Source: Novacetimonas maltaceti
Lineage (GTDB): Bacteria; Pseudomonadota; Alphaproteobacteria; Acetobacterales; Acetobacteraceae
Direction of reading: 5' to 3'
DNA length: 64,000 nucleotides
Assembly: GCF_002906255.1 (NCBI RefSeq)
Contig: NZ_POTC01000010.1
Coordinates: 1-64,000, forward strand
Numbering within the stretch: the stretch's first letter is position 1; each line of letters starts with the position of its first letter. Both the position numbers and the translations under genes were made by a program. Of the stretch, positions 7,999-16,860 are shown one piece after another. The notes under the pieces are model-generated. The model searched no databases. It was given only the letters and a program-made list of their open reading frames with translations, and was not told the origin of the DNA.

Positions 7999-10179
7999 TT
8001 AATCCCTGTCTCCCCCTTCCGGCACGCCTGCGGCATTGTCGCGGATATGTATTTCATGGGCATAGGTGTCGTTGGCGCGTTTTATCAGGAACTGCCGGAT
8101 CTGCTCGGCCTGCCCGTCATCCAGCACACTTGCGAAACTGCCCATGCCATAGGCCGTCAATGCCCCGTGCAGGACGACATTGCGAAATCCCTCTGCCGTG
8201 CGGATCGCCCCGGACCAGCGCAGGTCCGGCAGCACGCCACCCGATTCCGCATTGTCGCCATGGCAGGCGATGCAGAAATCCTGGTAATGGACATACCCGG
8301 CCTCTGCCTGCTGCGCGTCATAATCGACAGGGGGCGCGACCGGCAGGAACCCTTTCTGCCCCGATGGTGGCAGCGAGGCCTCGCCGTCGAGCGCGAAGGC
8401 GAGGATGCGTGAATGGTTGACGGTCCATCCCCCCGTGCGCGCCATGCCCCCCACCAGCAGCGGGTAGATCCCGCCCCATCCGACCTCCACCGCGATGAAC
8501 TGCCGCCCGCCCGCCATATAGGTCACGGGCGGGGCGATGATGCCGCTTTGTGCGTTGAAGCGGAACAGGTCGCGCCCGTCCGTCGCGTCATAGGCATGGA
8601 ATTCCCCGTTCGCCAGTCCCTGGAACACAAGGTCGCCCCCGGTGGCAAGCAGGCCGCCATTCCACGGCCCCCGGTGATCGACGCGAAAGCGGGCTTTCTG
8701 CGCCACGGGGTCCCATGCCAGCAGCCAGCCCTGCAGGGCCTTTGCCGCTTCCGCACGGGCGGCGGGATCGTCGGGCGCGCTGCCTGCCGCCATTTCCGCC
8801 CCAAGGTTCAGGCCCACGGGATGCAGCGTGACCCGGGCCGGGGTCTTGTACAGCGCCGGGATCTGCTGTGCCGGGATATAGACCAGGCCCGTGCGCGGAC
8901 TGTAGGCCATGGGCTGCCAGTTATGCGCGCCCAGTGCGCCGGGGATGCCCACCCATGGCCTGTCGGTCAGGGACCACATCGCCTCCGGCCGGATGCGCGG
9001 GCGTCCGCTCACCGGGTCCAGCCCATCGGCCCAGTTCTGGAAAACATAAGGCGTGCCCGACAGGAATTCGCCGCTGCGGGCATCCAGGACATAGAAAAAA
9101 CCGTTCTTGGGGGCATGGACGATCACATGGCGCATCCGCCCGCCCACCGGCAGGTCGAGCGTCATGATGTGCTGGCTGGCGGTAAAGTCCCACTGGTCCT
9201 GTGGCGTTTCCTGGAAATGCCAGACATATTCTCCCGTTTGCGGGCGCAGGGCCACGATGCTGCCAAGGAACAGGTTGTCGCCCACCCCGCCGGAGCGGAA
9301 GCGGTAGTTCCATGGCGATCCGTTCCCCACCCCGATATAGAGCAGGTCCGTCACCGGGTCATAGACGATGGCATCCCATACCGTCCCGCCGCCGCCCGAA
9401 CGGGTCCAGCCACCATCGGGCTGCCATGTCGGCCATGCAATGCGTGACAGCGCACCGTCGGACGCGGCATGGTCGGGCCGGTTGGCGGGCGCGGGCACGG
9501 TATAGAACCGCCATTTCAGCGCCCCCGTGCGCGCATCGAAGCCGGAGACAAAGCCGCGCGCGCCGAATTCGGCCCCGCCATTGCCGATGACGACCACGCC
9601 ATGGGCGATGCGTGGCGCGCCATCGACGGTGTAGGAACGGATATCGCCCAGCGTGGCATCGGCGGGGATGGTGCTGGTTGTCCATACGGGCCGCCCGTCG
9701 CGCGCATCGAGCGCGATCAGGCGGCCATCGAATGTCCCGACATAGACCTTCCCCTCCCAGTACGCAGCGCCCCGGTTGACCGTATCGCAGCATCCACGCA
9801 GGGCGATGTCACCCGGCGTGCGCGGGTCATATTCCCACAGCACCCGCCCCGTTGCGGCATCAAGCGCCTTGACCCTGCTCCAGTTCGTGGTGGCGTACAT
9901 GATGCCGTTGACGACAAGGGGCGTGCCTTCCTGCCCCCGGTTGGAATCAAGGTCCAGATACCATGCCAGCTTCAGCCGCCCTACCGTCTGCCGGTCGACG
10001 TGCGACAGGGGGCTGTAGCGCTGTTCGGAGGATGTGCGCCCATGGGCGGGCCAGTCGCCGGGCGGTTCCGCCTGCATGGCGGGGGGCGTGTCCGCGCGCA
10101 GGGCGGATGCAGGCAGCGCCCCCAGCAGGCACAGCAGTGCCATCAGGCGGAGGGCCGGGGAAGGGATGCGCAGCGTCAT
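7999..10179 (-). CDS. Periplasmic PQQ- and haem c-dependent alcohol dehydrogenase (quinohaemoprotein)
   Basis: A 726-residue secreted protein. A signal peptide (1-29, ending PASALRA) is followed by an eight-bladed PQQ propeller and a C-terminal cytochrome c domain. Visible landmarks are the vicinal disulfide Cys130-Cys131 (GCCDT), the catalytic Asp331 in QWDFTASQ, repeated Trp-docking blades, the haem motif CIACH (636-640) and a likely distal ligand Met679 (AYGMGSF). The residue two after the catalytic Asp is Thr, not Asp, so this looks like a calcium rather than lanthanide enzyme. It oxidises primary alcohols and passes electrons through its own haem. ATG 10179 is preferred to 10206 because AGGAACG precedes it. 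It lies 93 bases after the FeaB-like gene on the same strand, suggesting an aryl-ethanol substrate (inference). Confidence 0.9.
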   Translation of the reverse strand: MTLRIPSPALRLMALLCLLGALPASALRADTPPAMQAEPPGDWPAHGRTSSEQRYSPLSHVDRQTVGRLKLAWYLDLDSNRGQEGTPLVVNGIMYATTNWSRVKALDAATGRVLWEYDPRTPGDIALRGCCDTVNRGAAYWEGKVYVGTFDGRLIALDARDGRPVWTTSTIPADATLGDIRSYTVDGAPRIAHGVVVIGNGGAEFGARGFVSGFDARTGALKWRFYTVPAPANRPDHAASDGALSRIAWPTWQPDGGWTRSGGGGTVWDAIVYDPVTDLLYIGVGNGSPWNYRFRSGGVGDNLFLGSIVALRPQTGEYVWHFQETPQDQWDFTASQHIMTLDLPVGGRMRHVIVHAPKNGFFYVLDARSGEFLSGTPYVFQNWADGLDPVSGRPRIRPEAMWSLTDRPWVGIPGALGAHNWQPMAYSPRTGLVYIPAQQIPALYKTPARVTLHPVGLNLGAEMAAGSAPDDPAARAEAAKALQGWLLAWDPVAQKARFRVDHRGPWNGGLLATGGDLVFQGLANGEFHAYDATDGRDLFRFNAQSGIIAPPVTYMAGGRQFIAVEVGWGGIYPLLVGGMARTGGWTVNHSRILAFALDGEASLPPSGQKGFLPVAPPVDYDAQQAEAGYVHYQDFCIACHGDNAESGGVLPDLRWSGAIRTAEGFRNVVLHGALTAYGMGSFASVLDDGQAEQIRQFLIKRANDTYAHEIHIRDNAAGVPEGGDRD

Positions 10180-10272
10180 GGGACGTTCCTGGCCGTGTGG
10201 GACCACGGCTTCTGGTTGTTCTGGTGCCGTGCGTTCGCGGCGGTGGTGATGACGTGTGGGGTGTCGCGCGGT

Positions 10273-11772
10273 TCAGTGGCGGATGCAGATGGATTTTTCC
10301 TCGGTATAGGCATGCAGCCAGTCCACGCCGAAATCGCGGCCCATGCCCGACATCTTCATCCCGCCAAAGGGCATGTTCGGGTCGATGCCGACATGGCTGT
10401 TGACCCAGACCGTGCCCGCGCGCAACCGCTGCGGCAGCGCCATCGCCGCCTTCAGGTCGCGGGTCCAGACACTGGCCGCCAGTCCCATTTCGGTGTCATT
10501 GGCGGCCGCCAGTGCCTCCTCTGCATCCCGGACGCGGGTCAGGGAGACGACGGGGCCGAACACTTCCTCGCGCGTCAGGCGCAGGCCGGGCGCGGGGTCC
10601 ATGATGATTGTGGGGCGGACGTAATATCCTTCTTGCGGCACGCCCGGACCCTGAAGGACATTCGCCCCCCGGCCGATCGCGTCGTGCAGGTATCCCTCCA
10701 CCCGGTCGCGATGCGTGGCGGAGGCAAGGGGCGTGACCTGTGACGCAGGCTCCATGCCGGGACCGACGCTCAGGCTGCCAAGTGCGTCGTGCAGGCCGGC
10801 GGCAAGCCGGTCGAAGACCGGACCTTCGGCGTAGATGCGCGCGCAGGCGGCGCAGACCTGCCCCTGGTTGAGGAAGGCCGCCCCCATCAGGCCCGCGACC
10901 GTATCCGCCACGTCCGCGTCGCGCAGGACGATGGCCGGGTTCTTGCCGCCCAGTTCCAGCGTCACGCGTGTCAGCCGGTCGGCCGCCACCCGCGCGACAT
11001 GCTGCCCCGTGGGGATGGAGCCGGTGAAGCTGATCTTCGCCACCAGCGGGTGGCGGATCAGGGCGTCCCCCGCCACGCGGCCCGATCCCGTCACGACGTT
11101 GAACACACCCGGCGGCACACCCGCGTCGATCGCCAGTTCCGCCAGGCGCAGCAGCGTCAGCGGCGTCGTTTCCGCCGGTTTCACCACGATCGAACAGCCC
11201 GCCGCCAGTGCGGGTGCGATCTTCCAGATCGCGATCATCAGCGGGAAATTCCACGGCACGATTCCCGCCACAACGCCGACGGGTTCGCGCCGGGTAAAGG
11301 CGCTCCACGACGCGCCGGGCGGCATGGGGATGGAGACGTCAAGCGTGCGGCCCGTCAGCTTGGTGGCCAGCCCGGCGGCATAGCGCAGCCACGCCGCGCC
11401 CCCGCCCACTTCCGCCGCGCGTGACAGCATGATGGACTTGCCCTGTTCCAGCGTTTCCAGCTGGGCGAGCTCCTCGGCATGGGAATCCACCAGTTCGGCA
11501 AGGCGCAGCAGGACGCGTTCGCGCGTAACCGGTGGCAGCCCGCGCCAGCGCCCGTCGACAAAGGCCGCATGGGCGCGCTTGACCGCATGGTCCACATCCC
11601 GTGCCGAGGCATCGGCCACCGTCGCGATCACCTGGCCGGTGGCGGGGTCATGCACCTCCATCCGTCCCTCCTCTCCGGAGGAGATGGGACGGCCATCTAT
11701 GAAGATCGCATGCCTGCGGGCCAGGAACGTGCTGACTGATGGCAGGAGGGTGGGGGCGGCAGGCTGGGTCAT
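10273..11772 (-). CDS. feaB: Phenylacetaldehyde dehydrogenase (FeaB-like)
   Basis: A 499-residue NAD-dependent aldehyde dehydrogenase. The Rossmann domain holds [20 protein letters not shown] (from residue 173), the general base Glu273 is in LELGGKNPA and the catalytic nucleophile Cys307 in NQGQVCAAC. From memory of the family, the protein is close throughout to E. coli Fea[42 protein letters not shown] and GTVWVNSH all agree. FeaB oxidises phenylacetaldehyde and 4-hydroxyphenylacetaldehyde to the aryl acetates. The assignment is strengthened by a divergent FeaR-like regulator and a 4-hydroxyphenylacetate degradation cluster directly beyond it. No amine oxidase (tynA) is present; the neighbouring PQQ dehydrogenase may instead supply the aldehyde from an alcohol. 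Confidence 0.85.
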   Translation of the reverse strand: MTQPAAPTLLPSVSTFLARRHAIFIDGRPISSGEEGRMEVHDPATGQVIATVADASARDVDHAVKRAHAAFVDGRWRGLPPVTRERVLLRLAELVDSHAEELAQLETLEQGKSIMLSRAAEVGGGAAWLRYAAGLATKLTGRTLDVSIPMPPGASWSAFTRREPVGVVAGIVPWNFPLMIAIWKIAPALAAGCSIVVKPAETTPLTLLRLAELAIDAGVPPGVFNVVTGSGRVAGDALIRHPLVAKISFTGSIPTGQHVARVAADRLTRVTLELGGKNPAIVLRDADVADTVAGLMGAAFLNQGQVCAACARIYAEGPVFDRLAAGLHDALGSLSVGPGMEPASQVTPLASATHRDRVEGYLHDAIGRGANVLQGPGVPQEGYYVRPTIIMDPAPGLRLTREEVFGPVVSLTRVRDAEEALAAANDTEMGLAASVWTRDLKAAMALPQRLRAGTVWVNSHVGIDPNMPFGGMKMSGMGRDFGVDWLHAYTEEKSICIRH

Positions 11773-12017
11773 GGCCGGATCCTGTGATGTTGCTGGTGTG
11801 ACATGTGTTTTTCATGTCCGTTCTTGTGTATCCGCGCGGTATCGCACATGTGCGCGCGCGCCGATGTCAATCATGAAGGCATGGCGGTCGGGGCATATGT
11901 CGCGAAAATGCGCACATTCCATATATTCCCGGCAATTTTTTGCATTGCACCATAAGGGCGTCCTTGACCCAGCGTGCCATCAGCGTCGCGCATTGATGGC
12001 GCCCTGACGATTGTTTG
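11773..12017. promoter_or_regulatory. Divergent feaB/feaR control region
   Basis: This 245-base gap separates the feaB-like gene (leftward) from the AraC regulator (rightward). It contains a perfect 12-bp palindrome, CGCACATGTGCG, at 11843-11854, and a second CGCACAT at 11911-11917 in direct orientation 68 bases away. AraC proteins bind direct repeats, so the pair is a candidate operator; no promoter boxes could be called with confidence. Confidence 0.4.
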
Positions 12018-13034
12018 ATGACAAAGAGTCCCGTCCCATGCGTCATATTGTGCAAATCGAAGGTTTCCCCGCATGATGGAGTGACAGGCGCGGTGCAGGC
12101 ATTGGGCGCGCAGGCGGTATTCGCGGGGCGTTTCGCGACATTGTTTCCCGCAGTCGGCCGCCATGTGGCCGCCGGGGCCGGGGGATGGCATGAAATCAGC
12201 GCCGTGCAGGCCGATGGATGCCGTTTCGTCTGCCTGTCCGACGTTGCGCGCACCATCCGTGGCGCGGGACAGGGTGATGTGCTGAAGATGATCCTGATGG
12301 ACCATGGGACCGATCATTTCACGCAGGACGGGTTCCGTGCGACGCTTGATCCCCGCCACCTGCTGCTTTACCGGCCGGAACGTCCTTTCGTCTTCACCTC
12401 GGCCGCGCGGTGCGGCAGCATGATCTTCCAGGCCCCGATCGACCTGCTGCCGTCCTGCCTGCGCGCCGCATGCGACCGGCCGCGCGTGCTGGGGGATGAT
12501 GATGCGCTGGCCGCGCTGGTCATGGACATGATGCGACGTGTCGCGCGCATGCAGCGTATGGCGTGTGACAGCAGGGCGGAGGGGGCGCGTGCCGTGCGAC
12601 TGGACGCATTGCGCGATGCGATGGGAAACCTGATCGGGACGTTGCCCGACCTGTCCGTAACCGGCGGGCAGCAGGTGGTATCGCACGGGTCCGTCCTGCA
12701 TCGGGCGGAGGCGTTCATTCTCCGGCACTTGTCGGATCCCGCGCTGGACGTGGGGCGGATCGTCGCGGCCCTTGGCTGTTCGCGCCGGGGCCTGTACCGC
12801 GCCTTTGCCCGGCGTGGCGAAACACCGGAACGCCATATCCTGCGTTGCCGTCTGGAGTGTTGCCATCATGCGCTGCGCCATCCGGAATTCGCGCATATGA
12901 CGCTCGAAAGGATCGCCAGCCTGCACGGATTTTCGTCCGCCGCACATTTTTCACGCAGTTTCCGCATGCGCTATGGCCGGACCCCGAGTGAGGTGAGGGC
13001 GGAGAGTATTTCAAGAAAACAGGTTGATAAATAA
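12018..13034 (+). CDS. feaR: AraC-family regulator, FeaR-like
   Basis: A 338-residue regulator. The C-terminal ~105 residues carry two helix-turn-helix motifs (GRIVAALGCSRRGLYRAFAR and LERIASLHGFSSAAHFSRSF) ending in the AraC signature FRMRYGRTPSEVR. The N-terminal part has the AraC_binding_2 layout (LLLYRPERPFVFTSAARCGS, then MIFQAP) found in FeaR, the activator of aromatic amine/aldehyde catabolism. It is divergent from the FeaB-like gene, the usual place for its regulator. The ligand is presumably an aryl aldehyde or amine (inference). ATG 12018 has no strong ribosome site and a start further in cannot be excluded. The stop is one base before a hairpin repeat that fills the gap to hpaA. 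Confidence 0.8.
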   Translation: MTKSPVPCVILCKSKVSPHDGVTGAVQALGAQAVFAGRFATLFPAVGRHVAAGAGGWHEISAVQADGCRFVCLSDVARTIRGAGQGDVLKMILMDHGTDHFTQDGFRATLDPRHLLLYRPERPFVFTSAARCGSMIFQAPIDLLPSCLRAACDRPRVLGDDDALAALVMDMMRRVARMQRMACDSRAEGARAVRLDALRDAMGNLIGTLPDLSVTGGQQVVSHGSVLHRAEAFILRHLSDPALDVGRIVAALGCSRRGLYRAFARRGETPERHILRCRLECCHHALRHPEFAHMTLERIASLHGFSSAAHFSRSFRMRYGRTPSEVRAESISRKQVDK

Positions 13035-13035
13035 T

Positions 13036-13115
13036 AAAAGTTTTTGGGTGCCGACTTTTTTAAAAAGGCGGTGTTCTTTGAAGCTTTTTGAAAAAAGCTT
13101 CATCAAAAACTTTTA
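13036..13115. repeat. Full copy 3 of the three-way-junction hairpin repeat
   Basis: Outer arms AAAAGTTTTTGG (from 13036) and CAAAAACTTTTA (to 13115) enclose two hairpins: CCGACTTTTTT/AAAAAGGCGG and GAAGCTTTTT/AAAAAGCTTC. The unit occupies virtually the whole gap between the convergent feaR and hpaA genes, so it can end transcripts from both sides. Confidence 0.85.
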
Positions 13116-13116
13116 T

Positions 13117-14076
13117 TCATGATGTTTCCTGAATCGTCATGCGCTCCTGTGCATCAGGCGCGATGCGGCCCGGTTCCTGATAGGGCGCGCCATCGCCATG
13201 GCCGCGCATGTGTTCGATCTGGCTTTTGCGCCACCGGCCGGGCGACACCCCGGTATAGCGGCGGAAAAAGCGGGAGAAATAGGCCGGGTCCTGTGTCCCG
13301 ACCTCGATTGCGATATCCTCGATGGACCTGACGGTAAACAGCAGCAGCCGCTTGCTTTCAAGCAGGCGGCGCTCATGGACCATGTGCATGACCGACAGGC
13401 CGAATGCCTGCCGCGCCGCACGGCCCAGCAGGTAGGGTGTGCTGCCAAGTTCGGTGGCATAGCGTTCAATGGACCATTCCTCGCGGAAATGGCGGTTGAT
13501 CGTCGTGCGCAGCCGCCGTGCAAGGACCGTGCGCGCGTCCTGCGGCGCACGTTGCGTATCATCGGCCAGCCGCCATGCCCGTTCCAGCAGCGTCGCGGCC
13601 AGGCCGGAAATGGCGGGACTGGCGGCAGTTGGCGCATCGTTATAGCATTGCTGCATGATTTCCATCAGCGCGCCAAGCCGCTGCCACTCCGGTCGGGCGG
13701 CAGTGCCTTCCACCATCAGGGGCGTATCCAGCGGGCGGTGGATCAGTGTGGAAATGGCGCTCAGTGCCCCATCGGCAATCGACAGCACGATCGCGTCCGA
13801 CTGCGTGCAGACATTGAAGCCGTGGACGACATGGCTGGGCATGAACGTGATCGCGGGGGCGGCAAAGCGCAGGGCGCGGTCCTCCATGTAATAGGTGCCG
13901 CCGCCCGTGGTCCAGAATGTCAACTGTCCCATCTGCTGGTGCTTGTGCGGTGCGACATTCCCGTTGTGCATGTTGCGGCGCGCCATCACGGTCTCGACAT
14001 GGACGAACCCGATATCGACCAGCCTGTCGGGAAGTCCGTAAACAAAAAAGCTTGGTATGGGATCAGGTGTTTTCAT
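13117..14076 (-). CDS. hpaA: HpaA-like AraC-family activator of 4-hydroxyphenylacetate degradation
   Basis: A 319-residue regulator with an N-terminal cupin sensing domain (HNGNVAPHKHQQMGQLTFWT, then TYYMEDRALRF and ITFMPSHVVHGF) and a C-terminal AraC DNA-binding domain ending YFSRFFRRYTGVSPGRWRKS. Divergent placement 89 bases from hpaB is the arrangement expected of HpaA, which activates hpaBC in response to 4-hydroxyphenylacetate. The frame is open upstream to 14232, but ATG 14076 avoids overlap with hpaB and gives a length near E. coli HpaA (about 296). Between it and feaR lies only a hairpin repeat. The functional name rests mainly on context, so the specific call is moderately firm while AraC membership is certain. 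Confidence 0.8.
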   Translation of the reverse strand: MKTPDPIPSFFVYGLPDRLVDIGFVHVETVMARRNMHNGNVAPHKHQQMGQLTFWTTGGGTYYMEDRALRFAAPAITFMPSHVVHGFNVCTQSDAIVLSIADGALSAISTLIHRPLDTPLMVEGTAARPEWQRLGALMEIMQQCYNDAPTAASPAISGLAATLLERAWRLADDTQRAPQDARTVLARRLRTTINRHFREEWSIERYATELGSTPYLLGRAARQAFGLSVMHMVHERRLLESKRLLLFTVRSIEDIAIEVGTQDPAYFSRFFRRYTGVSPGRWRKSQIEHMRGHGDGAPYQEPGRIAPDAQERMTIQETS

Positions 14077-14165
14077 TTTTGGAAAAGTCCATTTTTTTTC
14101 CTGTTCCGTCCATGGCACATGCGGGCGTGTCAACATAAGAATTGCGGAAAAACGGGAGGAAAAGA
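14077..14165. promoter_or_regulatory. hpaA-hpaB divergent promoter region
   Basis: An 89-base gap between divergent hpaA and hpaB, noticeably AT-rich in the part next to hpaA. It should contain both promoters and the HpaA site. ACGGGAGGAAAAGA forms a strong ribosome site for hpaB at its right end. No operator could be defined by eye. Confidence 0.5.
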
Positions 14166-15749
14166 ATGACGACCCCCATTTCCGCCAAGGCGGCCACCAC
14201 CAGTACCGCCATCCCCGCGTCCCGCACCGCACAGGCGCCGGTCCTGCCCTTTACCGGGGCGGAGTATCTTGAATCCCTGCGTGACGGGCGCAGCGTCTTC
14301 ATCAATGGCGAACGCGTGACGGACGTGACCACGCACCCGGCGATGCGCAATTCGGTCCGTTCACTGGCGCGACTGTATGATGCATTGCATGACCCGGCGA
14401 AAAAGGAAGTCCTGACCTCCCCAACGGATACGGGATCAGGTGGGTTCACCCACAAATATTTCCGTGTCGCCCACAGCGTCGATGACCTTGTGGCGCAGCA
14501 GGGCGCCATCGCCGAATGGGCGCGCATGTCCTATGGCTGGATGGGGCGCACGGCCGATTACAAGGCGGCGCTGATGAATACGCTTGGCGCCAATGCCGAC
14601 TGGTACGGGCCATTCCGTGACAATGCGCTGGCGTGGCACAGGCGCGCGCAGGAACGTGTCCTGTTCATGAATCACGCCATCGTGAACCCGCCGATCGACC
14701 GCCACAAGGAAGCGCAGGACATCAAGGATGTCTTTGTGCATATCACGAAGGAAACGGACGCGGGCATCTACGTCTCCGGGGCGAAGGTGGTGGCGACGTC
14801 ATCCGCGCTGACGCATTGCAACTTCCTTGCCCAAGGGTCGGCGGCGGTGACCAGCGACCCGTCCATGTCGGTCATGTTCATCGTTCCCATGAACGCGCCG
14901 GGCATCAAGATGATCTGCCGTGTTTCGTACGAGGAAACGGCCAACCGCGTGGGGCAGCCGTTCGATTACCCGCTTTCGTCGCGCTTTGACGAAAATGACG
15001 CGATCCTTGTGCTCGACAACGTGTTTGTGCCGTGGGAGGACGTGCTCGTCCTGCGCGATGCGAAGAAGATCATGTCCTTCCACCCGGCATCGGGCTTCAT
15101 GCATGGCTACTGTTTCCAGGGCTGCACGCGTTTCGCGGTGAAGCTCGACTTCCTTGCGGGCGCACTGGCCAAGGCGCTGCGCTGCACGGGGGGGGATGCG
15201 TTTCGTGGCAACCAGGCGGCATTGGGCGAAGTCATTGCATTTCGCCATATGTTCTGGGCTTTTTCCAACGCCATGGCGCGCAATCCCGTCGAATGGGTGA
15301 ATGGTGCGGTCCTGCCCAACCTGGAGGCCGCGCTGTCCTATCGCGCCTTCATGTCGGAGGCCTATCCCCGCGTGATCGACCTGATCCGCCGCACGGTGGC
15401 GTCGGGTCTGATCTACCTGCCATCCTCGGCCAGGGATTTCGATAACCCGGAGATTGACAGATACCTGTCGCAATATGTCCGTGGGTCGAACGACATCGGC
15501 CATGTGGAGCGCATCAAGCTGATGAAGCTGCTGTGGGATGCAACCGGCACGGAATTCGGCGGGCGGCATGCGCTGTATGAACTCAACTACGCCGGCGCGC
15601 CGGAGGAAGTCCGCCTGCAGATCCTCAAGGGGGCCGAACGCAACGGCATCCTGCGCGACATGGAGGCGCTGGTGGATTGCTGCATGGGCGATTATGACGA
15701 AAAAGGCTGGACCGGCGACACGTGGCTGCCGCCCATCGGCTGTGCATGA
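14166..15749 (+). CDS. hpaB: 4-hydroxyphenylacetate 3-monooxygenase, oxygenase component
   Basis: A 527-residue member of the HpaB family of two-component flavin monooxygenases, which use reduced FAD from a partner reductase to ortho-hydroxylate 4-hydroxyphenylacetate to homoprotocatechuate (3,4-dihydroxyphenylacetate). Recognisable segments are YLESLRDGRSVFINGERVTD near the N-terminus, the acyl-CoA-dehydrogenase-like core HPAIRNSVRSLARLYD-type start, AHSVDDLVAQQGAIAEWARM, YEETANRVGQPFDYPLSSRF and ENDAILVLDNVFVPWEDVL. Length matches the E. coli protein (520). The reductase gene hpaC follows after 8 bases. Start ATG 14166 was chosen over 14142 for its GGGAGG site and correct N-terminus. Confidence 0.95.
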   Translation: MTTPISAKAATTSTAIPASRTAQAPVLPFTGAEYLESLRDGRSVFINGERVTDVTTHPAMRNSVRSLARLYDALHDPAKKEVLTSPTDTGSGGFTHKYFRVAHSVDDLVAQQGAIAEWARMSYGWMGRTADYKAALMNTLGANADWYGPFRDNALAWHRRAQERVLFMNHAIVNPPIDRHKEAQDIKDVFVHITKETDAGIYVSGAKVVATSSALTHCNFLAQGSAAVTSDPSMSVMFIVPMNAPGIKMICRVSYEETANRVGQPFDYPLSSRFDENDAILVLDNVFVPWEDVLVLRDAKKIMSFHPASGFMHGYCFQGCTRFAVKLDFLAGALAKALRCTGGDAFRGNQAALGEVIAFRHMFWAFSNAMARNPVEWVNGAVLPNLEAALSYRAFMSEAYPRVIDLIRRTVASGLIYLPSSARDFDNPEIDRYLSQYVRGSNDIGHVERIKLMKLLWDATGTEFGGRHALYELNYAGAPEEVRLQILKGAERNGILRDMEALVDCCMGDYDEKGWTGDTWLPPIGCA

Positions 15750-15757
15750 GGTGTGTC

Positions 15758-16288
15758 ATGGATACCCCGTCTGCAAAAGAACCTTCCGTCTCCAAAACCG
15801 AATTCCGCAATGCCATGGCCCGGGTCTGCGCGCCGGTGAATGTCATCACCACGCGCGGGCCGGCGGGGCGGGGCGGGTTTACGGCCACCGCGATGTGTTC
15901 CGTCACGGATGAACCGCCCATGCTGCTGGTCTGCATGAACAGCATGTCCGCGCAATGTGACCTGTTCCTCAGGAACGGGCGTTTCTGCGTCAATGTGCTC
16001 AGCCACGACCATCGTGACCTTGCCGGGCATTTCGCGGGCCGCACCAGCGACATGGAGGCACGCTATGCCCATGCGCGGTGGGAGGACATGCCCTCTGGCA
16101 ACCAGGCGCTGCATGACGCCATGGTGTCCTTTGACTGTGTGCTGGCCGACAGTCGCCGTGTGGGGACGCACCATATCCTGATCGGCGAGGTCGTGGGCAT
16201 CCGTGTCCGTCCCGATGGGAATGCGCTGCTGTATTTCGACCGCGACTACGTCCACGTCCCCACCCGGATCGGCAGTTTCGGGGGATAG
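15758..16288 (+). CDS. hpaC: 4-hydroxyphenylacetate 3-monooxygenase, flavin reductase component
   Basis: A 176-residue flavin reductase-like protein (split-barrel fold). Core features are FRNAMARVCAPVNVITTRG at the start, GGFTATAMCSVTDEPPMLLVCMN in the flavin-binding region and NGRFCVNVLSHDH. It supplies FADH2 to HpaB using NADH. GAGGTG within the end of hpaB and the 8-base gap indicate co-translation. ATG 15758 gives the usual family length (about 170). The next gene, hpaR, is convergent and ends 10 bases beyond, so hpaBC form a two-gene operon. Confidence 0.93.
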   Translation: MDTPSAKEPSVSKTEFRNAMARVCAPVNVITTRGPAGRGGFTATAMCSVTDEPPMLLVCMNSMSAQCDLFLRNGRFCVNVLSHDHRDLAGHFAGRTSDMEARYAHARWEDMPSGNQALHDAMVSFDCVLADSRRVGTHHILIGEVVGIRVRPDGNALLYFDRDYVHVPTRIGSFGG

Positions 16289-16297
16289 CGCGCAGGG

Positions 16298-16753
16298 TCA
16301 GTCGGCCTGTTCCGCCAGTTGGTTGAGCAGGTCAAGCAGGGCTTCCGTCCGGTCATGGCCGAAGCGTTCTTCGATCAGGCGATAGATGCGTGCGCTGTCG
16401 GGGGCCACGGCGTGGATCTTCGCCGTGCCCCGTGGCGTCAGGCCCAGCAGGGTGCGGCGGCGGTCATGCGGGTCAGTGGTGCGGTGGATCAGTCCTTCGC
16501 GTTCAAGGAAGGCGAGGATGCGCGTCAGGCTGGGCGACAGGATGAAGGCGAGTCGGGCAAGGTGCGAGGCGTCGAGCGCGCCATGTTCATCAAGGATGCG
16601 GATGACACGCCATTGCTGTTCCGTCAGGCCATGGGCGGCCAGCACCGGGCGGAAGCGCGACATGATGCTTTCGCGTGCGCGCAGCAGGGCGATGGGCAGG
16701 GAGCGCAGCGTGGAACCGGGCAGGAGCCGCATGTCATGTCCAGTCGTTGCCAT
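16298..16753 (-). CDS. hpaR: HpaR, MarR-family repressor of the homoprotocatechuate operon
   Basis: A 151-residue MarR-family winged-helix protein. Segments SLPIALLRARESIMSRFRPV, LTEQQWRVIRILDEHG and the wing region TTDPHDRRRTLLGLTPRG are typical of HpaR, which binds 4-hydroxyphenylacetate and related acids and represses the meta-cleavage genes. It is transcribed away from hpaF and faces hpaC convergently, the same order as in enteric clusters with respect to the meta operon. GGAAGG precedes ATG 16753; the frame is open to 16849 but the extra part is unlike the family. A palindromic candidate operator lies in the 107-base divergent gap. Confidence 0.9.
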   Translation of the reverse strand: MATTGHDMRLLPGSTLRSLPIALLRARESIMSRFRPVLAAHGLTEQQWRVIRILDEHGALDASHLARLAFILSPSLTRILAFLEREGLIHRTTDPHDRRRTLLGLTPRGTAKIHAVAPDSARIYRLIEERFGHDRTEALLDLLNQLAEQAD

Positions 16754-16815
16754 TTTGAATCCTTCCTTGAAATGCCACAGATGTGAAGAACGTACGGACG
16801 CTGTCCCCGGTATGA

Positions 16816-16833
16816 TACTTAACAGGTTAAATA
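16816..16833. promoter_or_regulatory. Candidate HpaR operator
   Basis: An 18-bp near-palindrome reading TACTTAACAGGTTAAATA, with perfect TTAAC/GTTAA arms around AG and only one mismatched pair further out. It lies in the hpaR-hpaF intergenic gap, where a MarR-type repressor would control both genes. An AAAGGAGG ribosome site for hpaF follows 17 bases later. Confidence 0.6.
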
Positions 16834-16860
16834 GAAGCACGCACCCCAAAAGGAGGAAGC

